A stretch of 64,000 nucleotides of DNA from Thalassotalea fonticola (GCF_032911225.1 NZ_CP136600.1:2852001-2916000), one strand, 5' to 3'. Positions 45,876 to 55,411 are shown, counted from the stretch's first letter. Numbers and translations: made by a program. The notes: generated by a model from the letters alone, not told the origin.

Positions 45876-46216
45876 AATTTACACTCTTTAGTTTTAAAAT
45901 CTGTGCATCAAACAAGCCTAAGCTTCATCAAAGAAGTAGATGTTTATTGTTATCTTGTTTGATATGAAACGAACATCGTCCATTTCATTAATTTAATATG
46001 TGATCTCGGCTGTTTTCCTTACATAAGGGAAAGCCTAGGTTTTGCTTAAGTCAAAATTGTTGTACTGATTTTAAAAGGGATGCAAGTATTGCATTAGTAC
46101 AGACCGAATTAATATTCAGTAAAGTTTAAAGCTGTATTTTTAGATCACATCAGTATAAATTTCATTAGTCGCTTATATTCACCTTATAAACAACTGATAA
46201 AATTTACTGTTAATAG
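45876..46216. other. Gene-free stretch between glcG-like and iclR genes
   Basis: 341 bp, AT-rich, no gene. It must hold the promoter of the glcG-like gene. A loose pair, ATGAAACG and CCATTTCATT (about 45962-45992), recalls half-sites of the IclR-like palindromes but is not convincing. Confidence 0.3.
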
Positions 46217-46996
46217 TTATTCATCGGAAGCTTCCGCTTCAATATATCCAAGCTCTGCAGAAAGTGCCCTTCCGGCAGTAATTAAATCTTTAGTCCATTC
46301 ATCTTTACGTCTTTCAATAGGAGCAGAAACCGATAAACCGGCAACAACTTCACCGTACCGGTCATATAGAAGTACCCCAATACAACCTACTCCCATTTCA
46401 GCCTCTTCATTGTCAAAGGCAAAACCTTGTTTGACACAGCTTAAGCATTCTGGAATTAAAGTATCCAATGTTGAAAATGTTTTACGTGTATAGCCGGGTA
46501 AATTCGTGCGCTGGGCATATCCACGTATCCCTTCTTTACCATCCATACCCAGCATCATTTTACCCACCCCGGTTACATGTAAGGGGGCACGGCTACCAAT
46601 AATTTGTTGAACATGCATCATTCTATTAGGGATCGCTTTTTCTACATAAATGATCACATCTCCCTCACGGGTAGTAAGGTTTATGGTTTCGCCAAACTTA
46701 TCGCGAAGTTTTTCCATGTATGGTTTAGCAACTGCTCGAAAATCAATATTTGTATATTGAGAGTTACTTAACCGTATTAGCCGACCACTTAATTGATACT
46801 TACCCGTGCTATCTCTATCGACAAAGCGGTTATCAATTAACGAGTGTAAAATACGAAAGGCGGTAGAAGGCGCCAAATTTGTATCAGCACTGAGCGCTTT
46901 TAGCGTGACCGGTAATGAATATCGTGATATTGCATCAAGCAACATAGCAGCTCGATCAATCACTTGGATTCTAGATTCTGGTTTAGCTTTTTTCAT
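46217..46996 (-). CDS. IclR-family regulator, candidate BhcR
   Basis: Regulator of 259 residues with an N-terminal winged helix (VIDRAAMLLDAISRY, LKALSADTNLAPSTAFRILHSL) and a C-terminal IclR effector domain (PLHVTGVGKMMLG, GCIGVLLYDRYGEVVAGLSVS). It is divergent from the bhcB-bhcC-bhcD genes, the place of BhcR, the glyoxylate-sensing IclR regulator of the beta-hydroxyaspartate cycle in Paracoccus; AllR of enteric allantoin genes is also an IclR protein that senses glyoxylate. Three palindromic sites lie in the shared intergenic region. The BhcR name rests on context. Confidence 0.85.
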   Translation of the reverse strand: MKKAKPESRIQVIDRAAMLLDAISRYSLPVTLKALSADTNLAPSTAFRILHSLIDNRFVDRDSTGKYQLSGRLIRLSNSQYTNIDFRAVAKPYMEKLRDKFGETINLTTREGDVIIYVEKAIPNRMMHVQQIIGSRAPLHVTGVGKMMLGMDGKEGIRGYAQRTNLPGYTRKTFSTLDTLIPECLSCVKQGFAFDNEEAEMGVGCIGVLLYDRYGEVVAGLSVSAPIERRKDEWTKDLITAGRALSAELGYIEAEASDE

Positions 46997-47351
46997 AATT
47001 AATGCTACTCATGCGGCAACGCTCATTTTAAATATAAACCTAAAACTACATTAAAAAGCCCAATAAAACCACAATATGGTATGGGGTTACTTATTTCACA
47101 TTATGGAATAAGTAAGTTAAAAGCCACAAAAACCAGTAAACACCGTAGAAATATCAATAACTTAGATTAAGAGTACACATTATAATTTCACTATATGAAA
47201 TTCGAGGTATTTGCCAGTTATTAACATTTTCCATAGAGTGAAATTTCATTGCAGAATTAAAGCAAATACTCAAACTAATAAGTAAACATACCCCAGGAAG
47301 AGTCGCTAATTATATATACGGTTCTATTTTGGTAAATTTCGAGAGGAAAAT
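46997..47351. promoter_or_regulatory. Divergent iclR-bhcB promoter with three IclR-like operators
   Basis: Three related 15-bp sites: TTTCACATTATGGAA (47094-47108), TTTCACTATATGAAA (47186-47200) and TTCCATAGAGTGAAA (47229-47243, matching the reverse complement of the second at 13 of 15 positions). All have the form TTTCAC-N3-RTGAAA or its complement. A fourth lies at 43136-43150 near the purine permease. The bhcB ribosome-binding site GAGAGG directly precedes the ATG at 47352. Confidence 0.6.
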
Positions 47352-48332
47352 ATGAGCAGTTCAACCGAATCGACAATGTACATTCCAACCTTTGAAGATG
47401 TGCAAGTTGCCCATGAACGCATCAAACCCTATATTCATGAAACACCGGTATTAACCTCTCGTTTCTTGAATGAATTAACTGGTGCAGAGTTGTTTTTTAA
47501 ATGCGAAAACTTACAAAAAGCTGCAGCATTTAAGGTTCGCGGTGCTTGTAATGCCGTATTTGGATTAACCGATGAAGAAGCAAAAATAGGCGTAGCTACC
47601 CACTCTTCCGGTAACCACGCGTTATCACTTTCTTATGCTGCTGGCCAGCGCGGTATCCCGGTAACAGTAGTCATGCCTAGAACTGCGCCACAAGCTAAAA
47701 AAGATGCTGTGATTGGCTATGGTGGCAGCATCGTTGAATGTGAGCCATCGACTAGTTCTCGTGAAGCAGTATTTGCAGATGTTGTAGCGCAATCGGGTGC
47801 AGATTTTGTTCACCCGTATAACGACCCGCGTGTTATTGCCGGTCAAGCTACCTGTTCAAAAGAGTTGGTAAATCAGGTAGAAGATTTAGACGCCGTGATA
47901 GCACCAATTGGCGGCGGCGGCATGATCTCGGGTACATGCTTAACGCTTTCAACAATCGCTCCCAATGTAGACATTTATGCCGCTGAGCCACTAAATGCCG
48001 ATGATGCTGCACGTTCATTTAAGGCAGGACACATCATTGCCGATGATGCGCCTAATACCATTGCCGACGGCCTGAAAGTGCCACTAAAAGATTTAACCTG
48101 GCACTTTGTTAAAAACCATGTAACCGATATTTTAACTGCTACTGAAGAAGAAATTGTCGCAGCGATGAAGCTTATCTGGTTGCGTATGAAGCTTGTAATT
48201 GAGCCAAGCAGCGCCGTGACTTTGGCAACTATTTTGAAAAATCCTGACGTATTTAAAGGCAAACGTATCGGGGTAATTATTACCGGAGGCAATGTCGATT
48301 TAGACAAGCTTCCGTGGATGAACAAACAATAA
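47352..48332 (+). CDS. bhcB: Beta-hydroxyaspartate dehydratase-like PLP enzyme (BhcB)
   Basis: PLP-dependent fold-type II dehydratase of 326 residues in the serine/threonine dehydratase family. The Schiff-base lysine is K61 in AAAFKVRGA, SSGNHALSLSYAA binds the substrate carboxylate and IGGGGMISG binds the cofactor phosphate. Alone it could be called serine racemase or threonine dehydratase. Followed by a D-threonine-aldolase-type gene and an ornithine-cyclodeaminase-type gene, with a divergent IclR gene, it matches BhcB, which turns beta-hydroxyaspartate into iminosuccinate in glyoxylate assimilation. Confidence 0.82.
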   Translation: MSSSTESTMYIPTFEDVQVAHERIKPYIHETPVLTSRFLNELTGAELFFKCENLQKAAAFKVRGACNAVFGLTDEEAKIGVATHSSGNHALSLSYAAGQRGIPVTVVMPRTAPQAKKDAVIGYGGSIVECEPSTSSREAVFADVVAQSGADFVHPYNDPRVIAGQATCSKELVNQVEDLDAVIAPIGGGGMISGTCLTLSTIAPNVDIYAAEPLNADDAARSFKAGHIIADDAPNTIADGLKVPLKDLTWHFVKNHVTDILTATEEEIVAAMKLIWLRMKLVIEPSSAVTLATILKNPDVFKGKRIGVIITGGNVDLDKLPWMNKQ

Positions 48333-48382
48333 ACGAATTAAATAAATACTTAAAACTAATAGTTAAAACTTTGGAGAATATA

Positions 48383-49531
48383 ATGGCAAGAGGAAATAAT
48401 TTAGAAGTAGGCTACGATGTTCCTGCAGTACCAGGAATGGCTGAAACAGATATTCAAACCCCATGTTTGGTTGTCGATCTTGACGCGCTGGAGCGTAATA
48501 TTAAAACTATGGGGCAATATGCTAAAGACATGGGCGTTCGCCATCGCGTGCATGGCAAAATGCATAAGTCGGTTGATATTGCGTTACTGCAAGAGCAACT
48601 AGGTGATAGCTGTGGCGTATGTTGTCAAAAAGTATCTGAAGCTGAAGTATTCGCTCGTGGCGGAATTAAAGATGTTTTAGTTTCAAACCAAGTACGTGAT
48701 CCAGCAAAGATTGATCGCTTAGCCCGCATGCCTAAATTAGGTGCTCGTACGCTTTGTTGTGTTGATGATATCGAAAACGTTGCTGAGTTAGCCGCGGCAG
48801 TTAAAAAGCACGGTACTGAAATTGAGTGTTTAGTCGAAATTGACTGTGGTGCCGGCCGATGTGGTGTTAGTGAAGGTCAGCCAGTTGTAGATATTGCCAA
48901 AGCGATTGCAGCAACTCCAGGTTTAAAATTTGCTGGCATTCAAGCATATCAAGGTGCAATGCAGCACATGGAAAACTATCAAGAGCGTAAAGAGAAAATT
49001 GATATTGCCATAGGTATGGTAGCTCGCACAATCGACATGCTAAAAGCCGAAGGTCTTGAATGCGATATTGTTGGTGGTGGTGGTACGGGTTCGTATTACT
49101 TCGAAGGTAACTCTGGTGTTTTCAATGAATTACAGTGTGGTTCTTACGCATTTATGGATGCTGATTATCAACGTATCCATGATGAAAAAGGCGAAAGAAT
49201 CTCTGAATTTGAAAACTCTTTATTCATCTTAACTTCTGTTATGAGTCATACAAAAACAGACAAAGCGATTTGTGATGCCGGACTTAAAGCACAATCAGTA
49301 GACAGTGGTTTACCGTATATCTTTGGCCGTGACGATGTTGAATACATAAAATGTTCAGATGAACACGGCGTGATCTCAGATCCGAATGGCGCGTTAAAAG
49401 TTAATGAAAAATTAAAGCTAGTACCTGGACACTGTGATCCAACTTGTAACGTTCACGATTACTACGTAGGTGTTCGCAACGGTAAAGTAGAAACATTATG
49501 GCCTGTTTCTGCTCGTGGTAAAGCTTACTAA
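48383..49531 (+). CDS. bhcC: Beta-hydroxyaspartate aldolase-like enzyme (BhcC)
   Basis: Enzyme of the D-threonine aldolase/alanine-racemase-N fold, about 382 residues from the ATG at 48383, which has GGAGA at good spacing; a longer frame opening at 48314 overlaps bhcB and is unlikely. TPCLVVDLDALERNIKTM opens the barrel; the PLP lysine is K59 in RVHGKMHKS; the C-terminal metal site HCDPTCNVHDYY is typical of D-threonine aldolases. In the beta-hydroxyaspartate cycle it joins glycine and glyoxylate to beta-hydroxyaspartate. Generic D-threonine aldolase is the alternative. Confidence 0.82.
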   Translation: MARGNNLEVGYDVPAVPGMAETDIQTPCLVVDLDALERNIKTMGQYAKDMGVRHRVHGKMHKSVDIALLQEQLGDSCGVCCQKVSEAEVFARGGIKDVLVSNQVRDPAKIDRLARMPKLGARTLCCVDDIENVAELAAAVKKHGTEIECLVEIDCGAGRCGVSEGQPVVDIAKAIAATPGLKFAGIQAYQGAMQHMENYQERKEKIDIAIGMVARTIDMLKAEGLECDIVGGGGTGSYYFEGNSGVFNELQCGSYAFMDADYQRIHDEKGERISEFENSLFILTSVMSHTKTDKAICDAGLKAQSVDSGLPYIFGRDDVEYIKCSDEHGVISDPNGALKVNEKLKLVPGHCDPTCNVHDYYVGVRNGKVETLWPVSARGKAY

Positions 49532-49815
49532 TTGCAATTAAAGTAAGCCAAAAAGATTTTCCCTAATACGAGAGTTTAAGAGTTTTAAGTACAGTTTCAT
49601 TAGTCCCCAACTAAGCTACCCCTACATTTATGCAGGGTTCATTGTAACAACAGTGTTGAAGCGTACAATTTTTAAAACTCGTTTTAGGGAATTTTTAATA
49701 GTGTCCCCGTATAACACTGGCTGAAAAATACTCCCAATTGCATTGGTAACATTCTTACCACCTTTTCTCCTTAAGATTCACCTTAAGGGATTACAAATAT
49801 TCTAGGAAAAAAACA

Positions 49816-50814
49816 ATGAGTAATTCAAACCAAAATAATAGTAAAGGCGTATCAGTTGTATCTGAAGAAGTGTGTCAACAAATAATGGGACGTACTGAAG
49901 CCTTCACCGCAGTAGAAAGCGTGTTTGCCGCTATGGCGAAAAATACCGCCTATAATTTTCCAGTAATACGCGAAGCGATTGGTCATGCCGATGCCTTATA
50001 CGGCTTTAAGTCAGGATTTGATCGTGACGGTATGGTATTAGGTTTAAAGTCAGGTGGTTATTGGCCTGGTAATATCCAAAAAGATTTAACCAATCATCAG
50101 TCAACGGTTATTTTATTTGACCCTGATACTGGTAAGTTAAAATCGCTTGTTGGTGGAAACTATTTAACCGCAGTACGCACTGCAGCATCATCTGCGGTAT
50201 CAATTGCTCACTTAGCGCGTAAAGATGCCAAAGTATTAGGTATGGTTGGTGCAGGACATCAATCAACGTTTCAGTTAAGAGCAGCGGTTGAACAGCGTAA
50301 CTTTGAAAAAGTGGTTTGTTGGAACTTCCACCCGGAGCAAATTCCTAACCTTGCTGCAGTAGCTGAAGAGTTAGGTTTACCGTTTGAGTCAGTAACTCGT
50401 GAAGAGTTAGGCGCACAAGCCGATGTTATTATTACCATCACTTCGGCGTTTGAAGCCTTAATCGATGCCGATTGGATCAAGCCAGGTACACACATTGCTT
50501 GTATGGGCACTGACACTAAGGGAAAACAAGAAGTTGATGCTAAACTATTAACTAAAGCAACTGTCTTTACTGATGAGTTAGCTCAATCTATTAGCATAGG
50601 TGAAGCACAACATGCTGTTGCACAGGGAATAATTAAAGAGTCAGAGATCACACCAATTGGTGATGTTATTAATGGCGCTAAACCTGGTCGTAGTTCAGAT
50701 ACCGAAATCACCTTATTTGATGGTACCGGTGTTGGTTTACAAGATTTAGCCGTTGCATCAGTAGCTGCAGAATTAGCCGAAGCTAAAGGCCAAGCGACTT
50801 ATTTTAATTTATAG
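49816..50814 (+). CDS. bhcD: Iminosuccinate reductase-like enzyme (BhcD)
   Basis: Protein of 332 residues of the ornithine cyclodeaminase/mu-crystallin family: NAD(P)-binding VLGMVGAGHQSTFQLRA, TAVRTAASSAVS and ACMGTDTKGKQEVD are the family blocks. Together with the BhcB- and BhcC-like genes it fits BhcD, which reduces iminosuccinate to aspartate and so completes net carbon gain from glyoxylate. A 284-bp spacer separates it from bhcC. The aminotransferase BhcA, which would recycle aspartate to glycine, is not in the window. Confidence 0.82.
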   Translation: MSNSNQNNSKGVSVVSEEVCQQIMGRTEAFTAVESVFAAMAKNTAYNFPVIREAIGHADALYGFKSGFDRDGMVLGLKSGGYWPGNIQKDLTNHQSTVILFDPDTGKLKSLVGGNYLTAVRTAASSAVSIAHLARKDAKVLGMVGAGHQSTFQLRAAVEQRNFEKVVCWNFHPEQIPNLAAVAEELGLPFESVTREELGAQADVIITITSAFEALIDADWIKPGTHIACMGTDTKGKQEVDAKLLTKATVFTDELAQSISIGEAQHAVAQGIIKESEITPIGDVINGAKPGRSSDTEITLFDGTGVGLQDLAVASVAAELAEAKGQATYFNL

Positions 50815-50830
50815 CTCTCGCTGACAATAA

Positions 50831-50857
50831 GAGAGTGCCTTGTTCGTAGGCATTCTC
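50831..50857 (+). terminator. Probable terminator after bhcD
   Basis: GAGAGTGCC and GGCATTCTC pair over nine positions (one G-T) around a 9-base loop, 17 bp after the bhcD stop. The T-tract is poor. Confidence 0.45.
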
Positions 50858-50922
50858 CTCTTAGCAACTAAATTTTTATAAACTACCTTTGTAGTTATAG
50901 CAAAAAAGTAAAGGACACAGTT

Positions 50923-51363
50923 ATGGAGTTAAACGTTTATCTCTCAGGTGAAATTCACACCGATTGGCGAGAGCAAATAATTCAAGGTTGCCAAGAACAC
51001 GATTTAAATATTACCTTTTGCTCTGCAAATACCAATCATGATGAAAGTGACAGTGCAGGTGATGCTCTCGGTAACGAAGATAAATCATTCTGGCGTGATC
51101 ATAAATCAGCAAAAGTAAACGCGCTTAGAACAAATACATTAATTGAACGGTGCGATATAGCAATTATCCGCTTTGGCGATAAATATAAACAATGGAATGC
51201 AGCCTTTGATGCCGGCTATTGTGCGGCGCTTAGCAAGCCATATATTACCCTGCATAGTGAAGATATTATCCACCCACTCAAAGAAGTAGATGCCGCAGCC
51301 CATGCATGGGCTACAACCGTTGAACAAGTGGTTGAAACACTTAAGTATATAAGCAACAACTAG
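50923..51363 (+). CDS. YtoQ-family protein
   Basis: Protein of 146 residues matching the YtoQ family: MELNVYLSGEIHTDWR, SFWRDHKSAKVNALRT and RFGDKYKQWNAAFDAGYCAALSKPYI are characteristic. The fold is related to nucleoside 2-deoxyribosyltransferases, but no activity is established. It lies between the bhc genes and the urea transporter, with its own ribosome-binding site (AAAGGACA). A link with purine or amino-acid turnover can only be guessed. Confidence 0.82.
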   Translation: MELNVYLSGEIHTDWREQIIQGCQEHDLNITFCSANTNHDESDSAGDALGNEDKSFWRDHKSAKVNALRTNTLIERCDIAIIRFGDKYKQWNAAFDAGYCAALSKPYITLHSEDIIHPLKEVDAAAHAWATTVEQVVETLKYISNN

Positions 51364-51365
51364 TT

Positions 51366-51395
51366 AACCTGAACTCATTACCTCAAGTTCAGGTT
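51366..51395 (+). terminator. Terminator-like hairpin after ytoQ-like gene
   Basis: AACCTGAACT and AGTTCAGGTT form a perfect 10-bp stem with a 10-base loop, followed by ATTTATA, three bases after the stop codon. Confidence 0.55.
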
Positions 51396-51403
51396 ATTTA
51401 TAC

Positions 51404-51437
51404 AAAATAGGGGTTAATGGTTATTAATCCCTATTTT
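51404..51437 (+). terminator. Long hairpin before the urea transporter gene
   Basis: AAAATAGGGGTTAAT pairs with ATTAATCCCTATTTT with one mismatch around a short loop, a stem of about 15 bp. It ends 19 bp before the transporter start, so it may be a terminator or may regulate that gene by mRNA structure. Confidence 0.55.
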
Positions 51438-51456
51438 ATTTACTTTGGTAACTCGC

Positions 51457-52341
51457 ATGACGACCCCTTTTCATCATTTCATCAATAGCTTTCTGCGTAG
51501 TTTTTCTCAAATAATGCTGCAAAGAAATGCTCTCACTGGCTTATTATTTTGTCTTGGGATTGGTCTAAATTCTCCGACTATGTTGTTAGGAGGGGTAATC
51601 GCAACACTCTCAGGATTATTCACCGCTAGCCTGGGTAAGTTTACCTCTGAATCTATACAAAGTGGCTTATATGGTTTTAATTCCGCGCTTGTTGGTATTG
51701 CGGTATTTTTCTTCTTACCATTTGACGTAATTTCGTTAGTTTTGGCAATCTTCGGCGGCGTGCTATCGACTGTCACCATGCATTTTATACTGGTTAAAAT
51801 CCCCAAAATCCCTGCATTTACTGCTCCATTTGTTATTTCAACATGGTTGCTTTTAGCGATTATTGATACTGCGGGCATAAAGACTTCGACGACTATCTTT
51901 ACAACCAATGCTATCGGCGACTTTTTCATCGTTATGCGAGGTGTTAGCCAAGTAATGTTTCAGGATTATTGGCTCTGTGGAGTCTTTTTTATTGCTGGAC
52001 TGCTTTTGCATTCCTTTAAAGCTGCGACTTGGGCTGTGATTGGCTCGTGCTTAGGAATGCTATTAGCCGGTATTTTAAACTTTTCGGACGATTTGGTGTT
52101 GATGGGGATCTATAGCTTCAATGCGAGTCTTGTTGCAATAGCACTCTCTGCTCGATACGAAAAAAAGCTTTTGCTAATTTTTCTTGGGGTATTATTTTCT
52201 GTTTTACTTACTGATGTTTTCGAGCAGATAACTTTGCCAGTATTAACCGCTCCGTTTGTATTGGCCTGTTGGTTAACTATTGGTTTCGTTAAAGTATGCT
52301 CGACCATTACAAACCGAATCAGTGAATGCCGCAGCCTTTAA
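51457..52341 (+). CDS. Urea transporter (UT family)
   Basis: Membrane channel of about 294 residues in the bacterial/eukaryotic UT family. Two homologous halves are visible: GLLFCLGIGLNSPTMLLGGVIATLSG with GLYGFNSALVGIA, and AGLLLHSFKAATWAVIGSCLGMLLAG with GIYSFNASLVAIALS, the internal repeat that builds the urea pore; PAFTAPFVISTWLL and LTAPFVLACWLT follow each half. The ATG at 51457 is preferred to a TTG 12 bp upstream. Urea is the end product of the allantoicase and ureidoglycolate lyase steps encoded nearby; no urease is in the window, so the channel may release urea or feed urease encoded elsewhere. Its 3' end overlaps that of the opposing regulator gene by 23 bp. Confidence 0.88.
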   Translation: MTTPFHHFINSFLRSFSQIMLQRNALTGLLFCLGIGLNSPTMLLGGVIATLSGLFTASLGKFTSESIQSGLYGFNSALVGIAVFFFLPFDVISLVLAIFGGVLSTVTMHFILVKIPKIPAFTAPFVISTWLLLAIIDTAGIKTSTTIFTTNAIGDFFIVMRGVSQVMFQDYWLCGVFFIAGLLLHSFKAATWAVIGSCLGMLLAGILNFSDDLVLMGIYSFNASLVAIALSARYEKKLLLIFLGVLFSVLLTDVFEQITLPVLTAPFVLACWLTIGFVKVCSTITNRISECRSL

Positions 52342-52945
52342 GAATAATTTGCGTTAATGAAGACACAACCTCTTCAAAATCGTCATCGTTCATCGCTTCT
52401 TTGTCTAAAGCGGCAACCACTTGCACACTAAAGTCGGCGTAGTGTTGGGTTGAACTCCAAATTAAGAATAATAAATGATGTGGATTCACATTATCGATTA
52501 GGCCATTATCAATCCAGTTTTGAATAACCGCAACTTTACTCTTCAGCCATTCTTTAAAGTCACTATTTAAGTAATCGTTTAATACTGGTGCGCCATGAAT
52601 TAATTCACTGGCAAATATCCTCGATGAATCAGGGTCATCTTTAGAGTGCATTACTTTGGCTCGAATATAAGCACTAAGGGCCTGTTTCGGCTCATGGTTA
52701 ACATTTAATGTATCGTAGTCCCTGTTCCACACTTCAATGATATTGCTAAGCAATTGCTGATATAAATCGGTTTTATCTTGAAAATAATAATGAATATTAG
52801 CGCGAGCAATACTCGCTCGTTCGGCAATACGTTTAATTGACGCGCCTTTAAAACCATAAGTGACAAACTCTTGTTTGGCTGCATTGAAAATGATGGCTTT
52901 ATTCTTTTGTCGAATGTTGCCTTCTGATGCTTTATTTTTTGTCAC
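52319..52945 (-). CDS. TetR-family regulator, RutR-like
   Basis: TetR repressor of 208 residues. The helix-turn-helix is in FVTYGFKGASIKRIAERASIARANIHYYFQDKTDLY; the C-terminal ligand domain (SRIFASELIHGAPVL, HHLLFLIWSSTQHYADF) is of the RutR/TetR_C_13 type, whose members sense pyrimidines or purines. It stands divergent from nothing but immediately downstream of the malate synthase gene, convergent with the urea transporter. It may control the purine catabolic genes; inference. Confidence 0.85.
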   Translation of the reverse strand: MTKNKASEGNIRQKNKAIIFNAAKQEFVTYGFKGASIKRIAERASIARANIHYYFQDKTDLYQQLLSNIIEVWNRDYDTLNVNHEPKQALSAYIRAKVMHSKDDPDSSRIFASELIHGAPVLNDYLNSDFKEWLKSKVAVIQNWIDNGLIDNVNPHHLLFLIWSSTQHYADFSVQVVAALDKEAMNDDDFEEVVSSLTQIILKGCGIH

Positions 52946-53082
52946 AAAAACTCCTATTTAACCATTAAAATAAGCCGCATCGAATATAGTGTAACCATGC
53001 GGCTGATTTGCCAATCATTAGATAATAAAAGTCACTTATTTTCAACCAAGAAAATCATGCTTTGAGAATTATTTTTTACATT

Positions 53083-55272
53083 TTAATTTACAGCTTTTAA
53101 TTCAATACGACGCTGATGCAATAATGGTTCTGTATAACCACTAGGTTGCTCCTTGCCTTTGAAAATTAAGTCCATGGCGGCGTTAAAAGCAATGTTAGAG
53201 TCAAAGTTTGGCGCCATAGGTATATACGCTGCGTCGGTTATATTTTGTAAATCTACAACAGCAGCCATACGTTTTAATGATTCCATTACTTGCTCTTTGC
53301 TTAGTAAGCCGTGATGTAACCAGTTGCAAATGTGCTGACTTGAAATACGCAAAGTAGCTCTATCTTCCATACGGCCAACATTATTAATATCAGGTACTTT
53401 TGAACATCCTGTACCATGGTCAATCCAACGAACCACATAACCAAGTAAGCCTTGAACGTTATTATCGAGTTCGTTTTGAATATCTTCTACGCTAAGAGCT
53501 TCTTGATTCTGTAGCAATGGTATGGTTAATAAATCCGATAAATCATCGTCATTATTTGATTCGGAAAACTGCTCCAGCATAGCGCCTTGAATATCTGCAA
53601 CATTGACCTTGTGGTAATGTAATACGTGCAATGTAGCGGCCGTTGGAGAAGGAACCCAAGCACAATTTGCGCCAGATTGTGGGTGGGCAATTTTAGTACT
53701 TAACATCGCAGACATTTCATCTGGAATAGCCCACATGCCCTTACCTATTTGCGCTTTACCTTTTAATCCAGTTTGTAAGCCAATACGAACATTGCGGTTT
53801 TCATAAGCCGAAATCCATTTTTCGTTTTTCATCAACTCTTTACGAGCCATAGGTCCAGCTTGCATGCTGGTATGAATTTCATCACCGGTTCTATCTAAAA
53901 AACCAGTGTTAATAAAGGCAAGTCGGTTTTTTGCCGCACGAATACACTCTTTTAAGTTCACTGAAGTACGTCGCTCTTCATCCATAATGCCCATTTTTAT
54001 GGTGTTAGTCGCTAAGCCTAAACCTGCTTCAATGCGAGTGAATAATTCATTACTAAAGGCGACCTCTTCAGGTCCGTGCATTTTCGGTTTAACGATGTAA
54101 ATACTGCCTTGGCGTGAATTTTTATATTTAGAGTTGCCTTTTAAATCATGCAAAGAAATTAATGTGGTAATTAATCCGTCTAAAATCCCCTCAGGTACTT
54201 CTTCGTTGTCTACGGTTAATACCGCATCATTCGTCATTAAATGGCCAACATTGCGGACAAATAATAAGCTGCGACCAGGCAAGGTTAATTCTTGCTCATC
54301 TAACCCGGTATAGGTTCTATCGCCATTAAGCTCGCGAGTAATAGTCGCGCCATTTTTTTTCAAGGTTTCTTTTAAGTCACCTTTCATTAAACCTAGCCAG
54401 TTACGATACACCGCAGTTTTGTCTTCGCCATCAACTGCGGCAATAGAGTCTTCGCAGTCTTGAATGGTACTTAACGCAGACTCTAAAATTATATCGGCTA
54501 CTGACGCTGGATCAGTTTTCGCCACCGGCATACTAGGGTCTATTTTAATCTCAATATGCAGCCCATTGTTTTTAAACAAAATGGCCGATGGGTTTTGCTT
54601 ATCACCTTTAAATGCAACAAACTTTTCTTGGTTAACTAAGCTTACTTGCTCGCCATTTTGCAAGGTAACCACAAGTTTGCCATTAGCAACTTGATAACTT
54701 GTAACTTCAATATGGCTGCCTTGAGTTAATGGAATAACATCATCTAAAAACCGACGAGCATAAGCTTGTACCCGTGCACCACGGATAGCATTGTAGTTTT
54801 TGGTAACTCCTGCGCCGTTGTCTTCACCGATAACATCAGTACCGTAAAGGGCATCATATAAACTGCCCCAGCGAGCATTTGCGGCATTTAAGGCAAAACG
54901 AGCATTCATTAAGGGGACAACAAGTTGTGGCCCCGCCACTGTGGCTACTTCTTCATCCACATATGACGTACTAATTGAAAAGTCATCTTGCTCTTCGATG
55001 AGATAACCAATATCGCTCAAAAATTGCTGATATTTTTGCTGTTCGAAAGGTTGGTTTTTATGGTCTAAATGCCAAGCATCAATTTTTGCTTGCATGTGTT
55101 CACGGGTGACTAAAAGTGCTTGGTTTTTAGGAATGAATTCATCAAATATATACGCTAAAGTCTGCCAAAAACCTTCCGAATCAATACCCGTTCCAGGCAG
55201 GACTTCATGCTCTACCAAATTGTATAAAGACTCTGCAACTTTATATCCGTGTTTAATTACGTGTTTATTCAT
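53083..55272 (-). CDS. glcB: Malate synthase G
   Basis: Monomeric malate synthase of 729 residues, the usual length of isoform G; condenses glyoxylate with acetyl-CoA to malate. Diagnostic blocks include [17 protein letters not shown], the catalytic-site [43 protein letters not shown] and [16 protein letters not shown]. It is preceded by the urate-to-glyoxylate genes on the same strand but separated from puuD by a terminator (55305-55325), so it has its own promoter or is attenuated. It provides one route for glyoxylate from allantoin; the bhc genes provide another. Confidence 0.97.
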   Translation of the reverse strand: MNKHVIKHGYKVAESLYNLVEHEVLPGTGIDSEGFWQTLAYIFDEFIPKNQALLVTREHMQAKIDAWHLDHKNQPFEQQKYQQFLSDIGYLIEEQDDFSISTSYVDEEVATVAGPQLVVPLMNARFALNAANARWGSLYDALYGTDVIGEDNGAGVTKNYNAIRGARVQAYARRFLDDVIPLTQGSHIEVTSYQVANGKLVVTLQNGEQVSLVNQEKFVAFKGDKQNPSAILFKNNGLHIEIKIDPSMPVAKTDPASVADIILESALSTIQDCEDSIAAVDGEDKTAVYRNWLGLMKGDLKETLKKNGATITRELNGDRTYTGLDEQELTLPGRSLLFVRNVGHLMTNDAVLTVDNEEVPEGILDGLITTLISLHDLKGNSKYKNSRQGSIYIVKPKMHGPEEVAFSNELFTRIEAGLGLATNTIKMGIMDEERRTSVNLKECIRAAKNRLAFINTGFLDRTGDEIHTSMQAGPMARKELMKNEKWISAYENRNVRIGLQTGLKGKAQIGKGMWAIPDEMSAMLSTKIAHPQSGANCAWVPSPTAATLHVLHYHKVNVADIQGAMLEQFSESNNDDDLSDLLTIPLLQNQEALSVEDIQNELDNNVQGLLGYVVRWIDHGTGCSKVPDINNVGRMEDRATLRISSQHICNWLHHGLLSKEQVMESLKRMAAVVDLQNITDAAYIPMAPNFDSNIAFNAAMDLIFKGKEQPSGYTEPLLHQRRIELKAVN

Positions 55273-55304
55273 AGGGTAACCCTGTTTATTTGTTTCAGAT
55301 CCAG

Positions 55305-55325
55305 AAAAGCAGCTACGCTGCTTTT
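55305..55325 (-). terminator. Terminator between puuD and glcB
   Basis: AAAAGCAGC-TAC-GCTGCTTTT is a 9-bp perfect stem with A/T flanks; minus-strand transcripts of the purine operon would end in TTTTCTGG. Confidence 0.7.
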
Positions 55326-55345
55326 GGATTTACTATTACTCATCC

Positions 55346-55393
55346 CCGTTACCATTCAAGATGCAGGTTTAAGAGCACTTTGAATGGTAACGG
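55346..55393. repeat. 48-bp palindromic repeat related to the MITE-like element
   Basis: CCGTTACCATTCAAGATGC pairs with GCACTTTGAATGGTAACGG, with a 10-base loop. The arms match the end sequence of the element at 22524-22788 (CCGTTGCCATTCAAAGTG; CCGTTACCTTTCAAGATGCG), so this is a minimal, loop-deleted member of the same family. Confidence 0.7.
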
Positions 55394-55411
55394 ACATATT
55401 CATTTAACTGA

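Noticed and set aside
48314..48382. Upstream extension of the BhcC-like gene
   Set aside because: It overlaps the end of bhcB and lacks a ribosome-binding site, while the ATG at 48383 has GGAGA and gives the family length.
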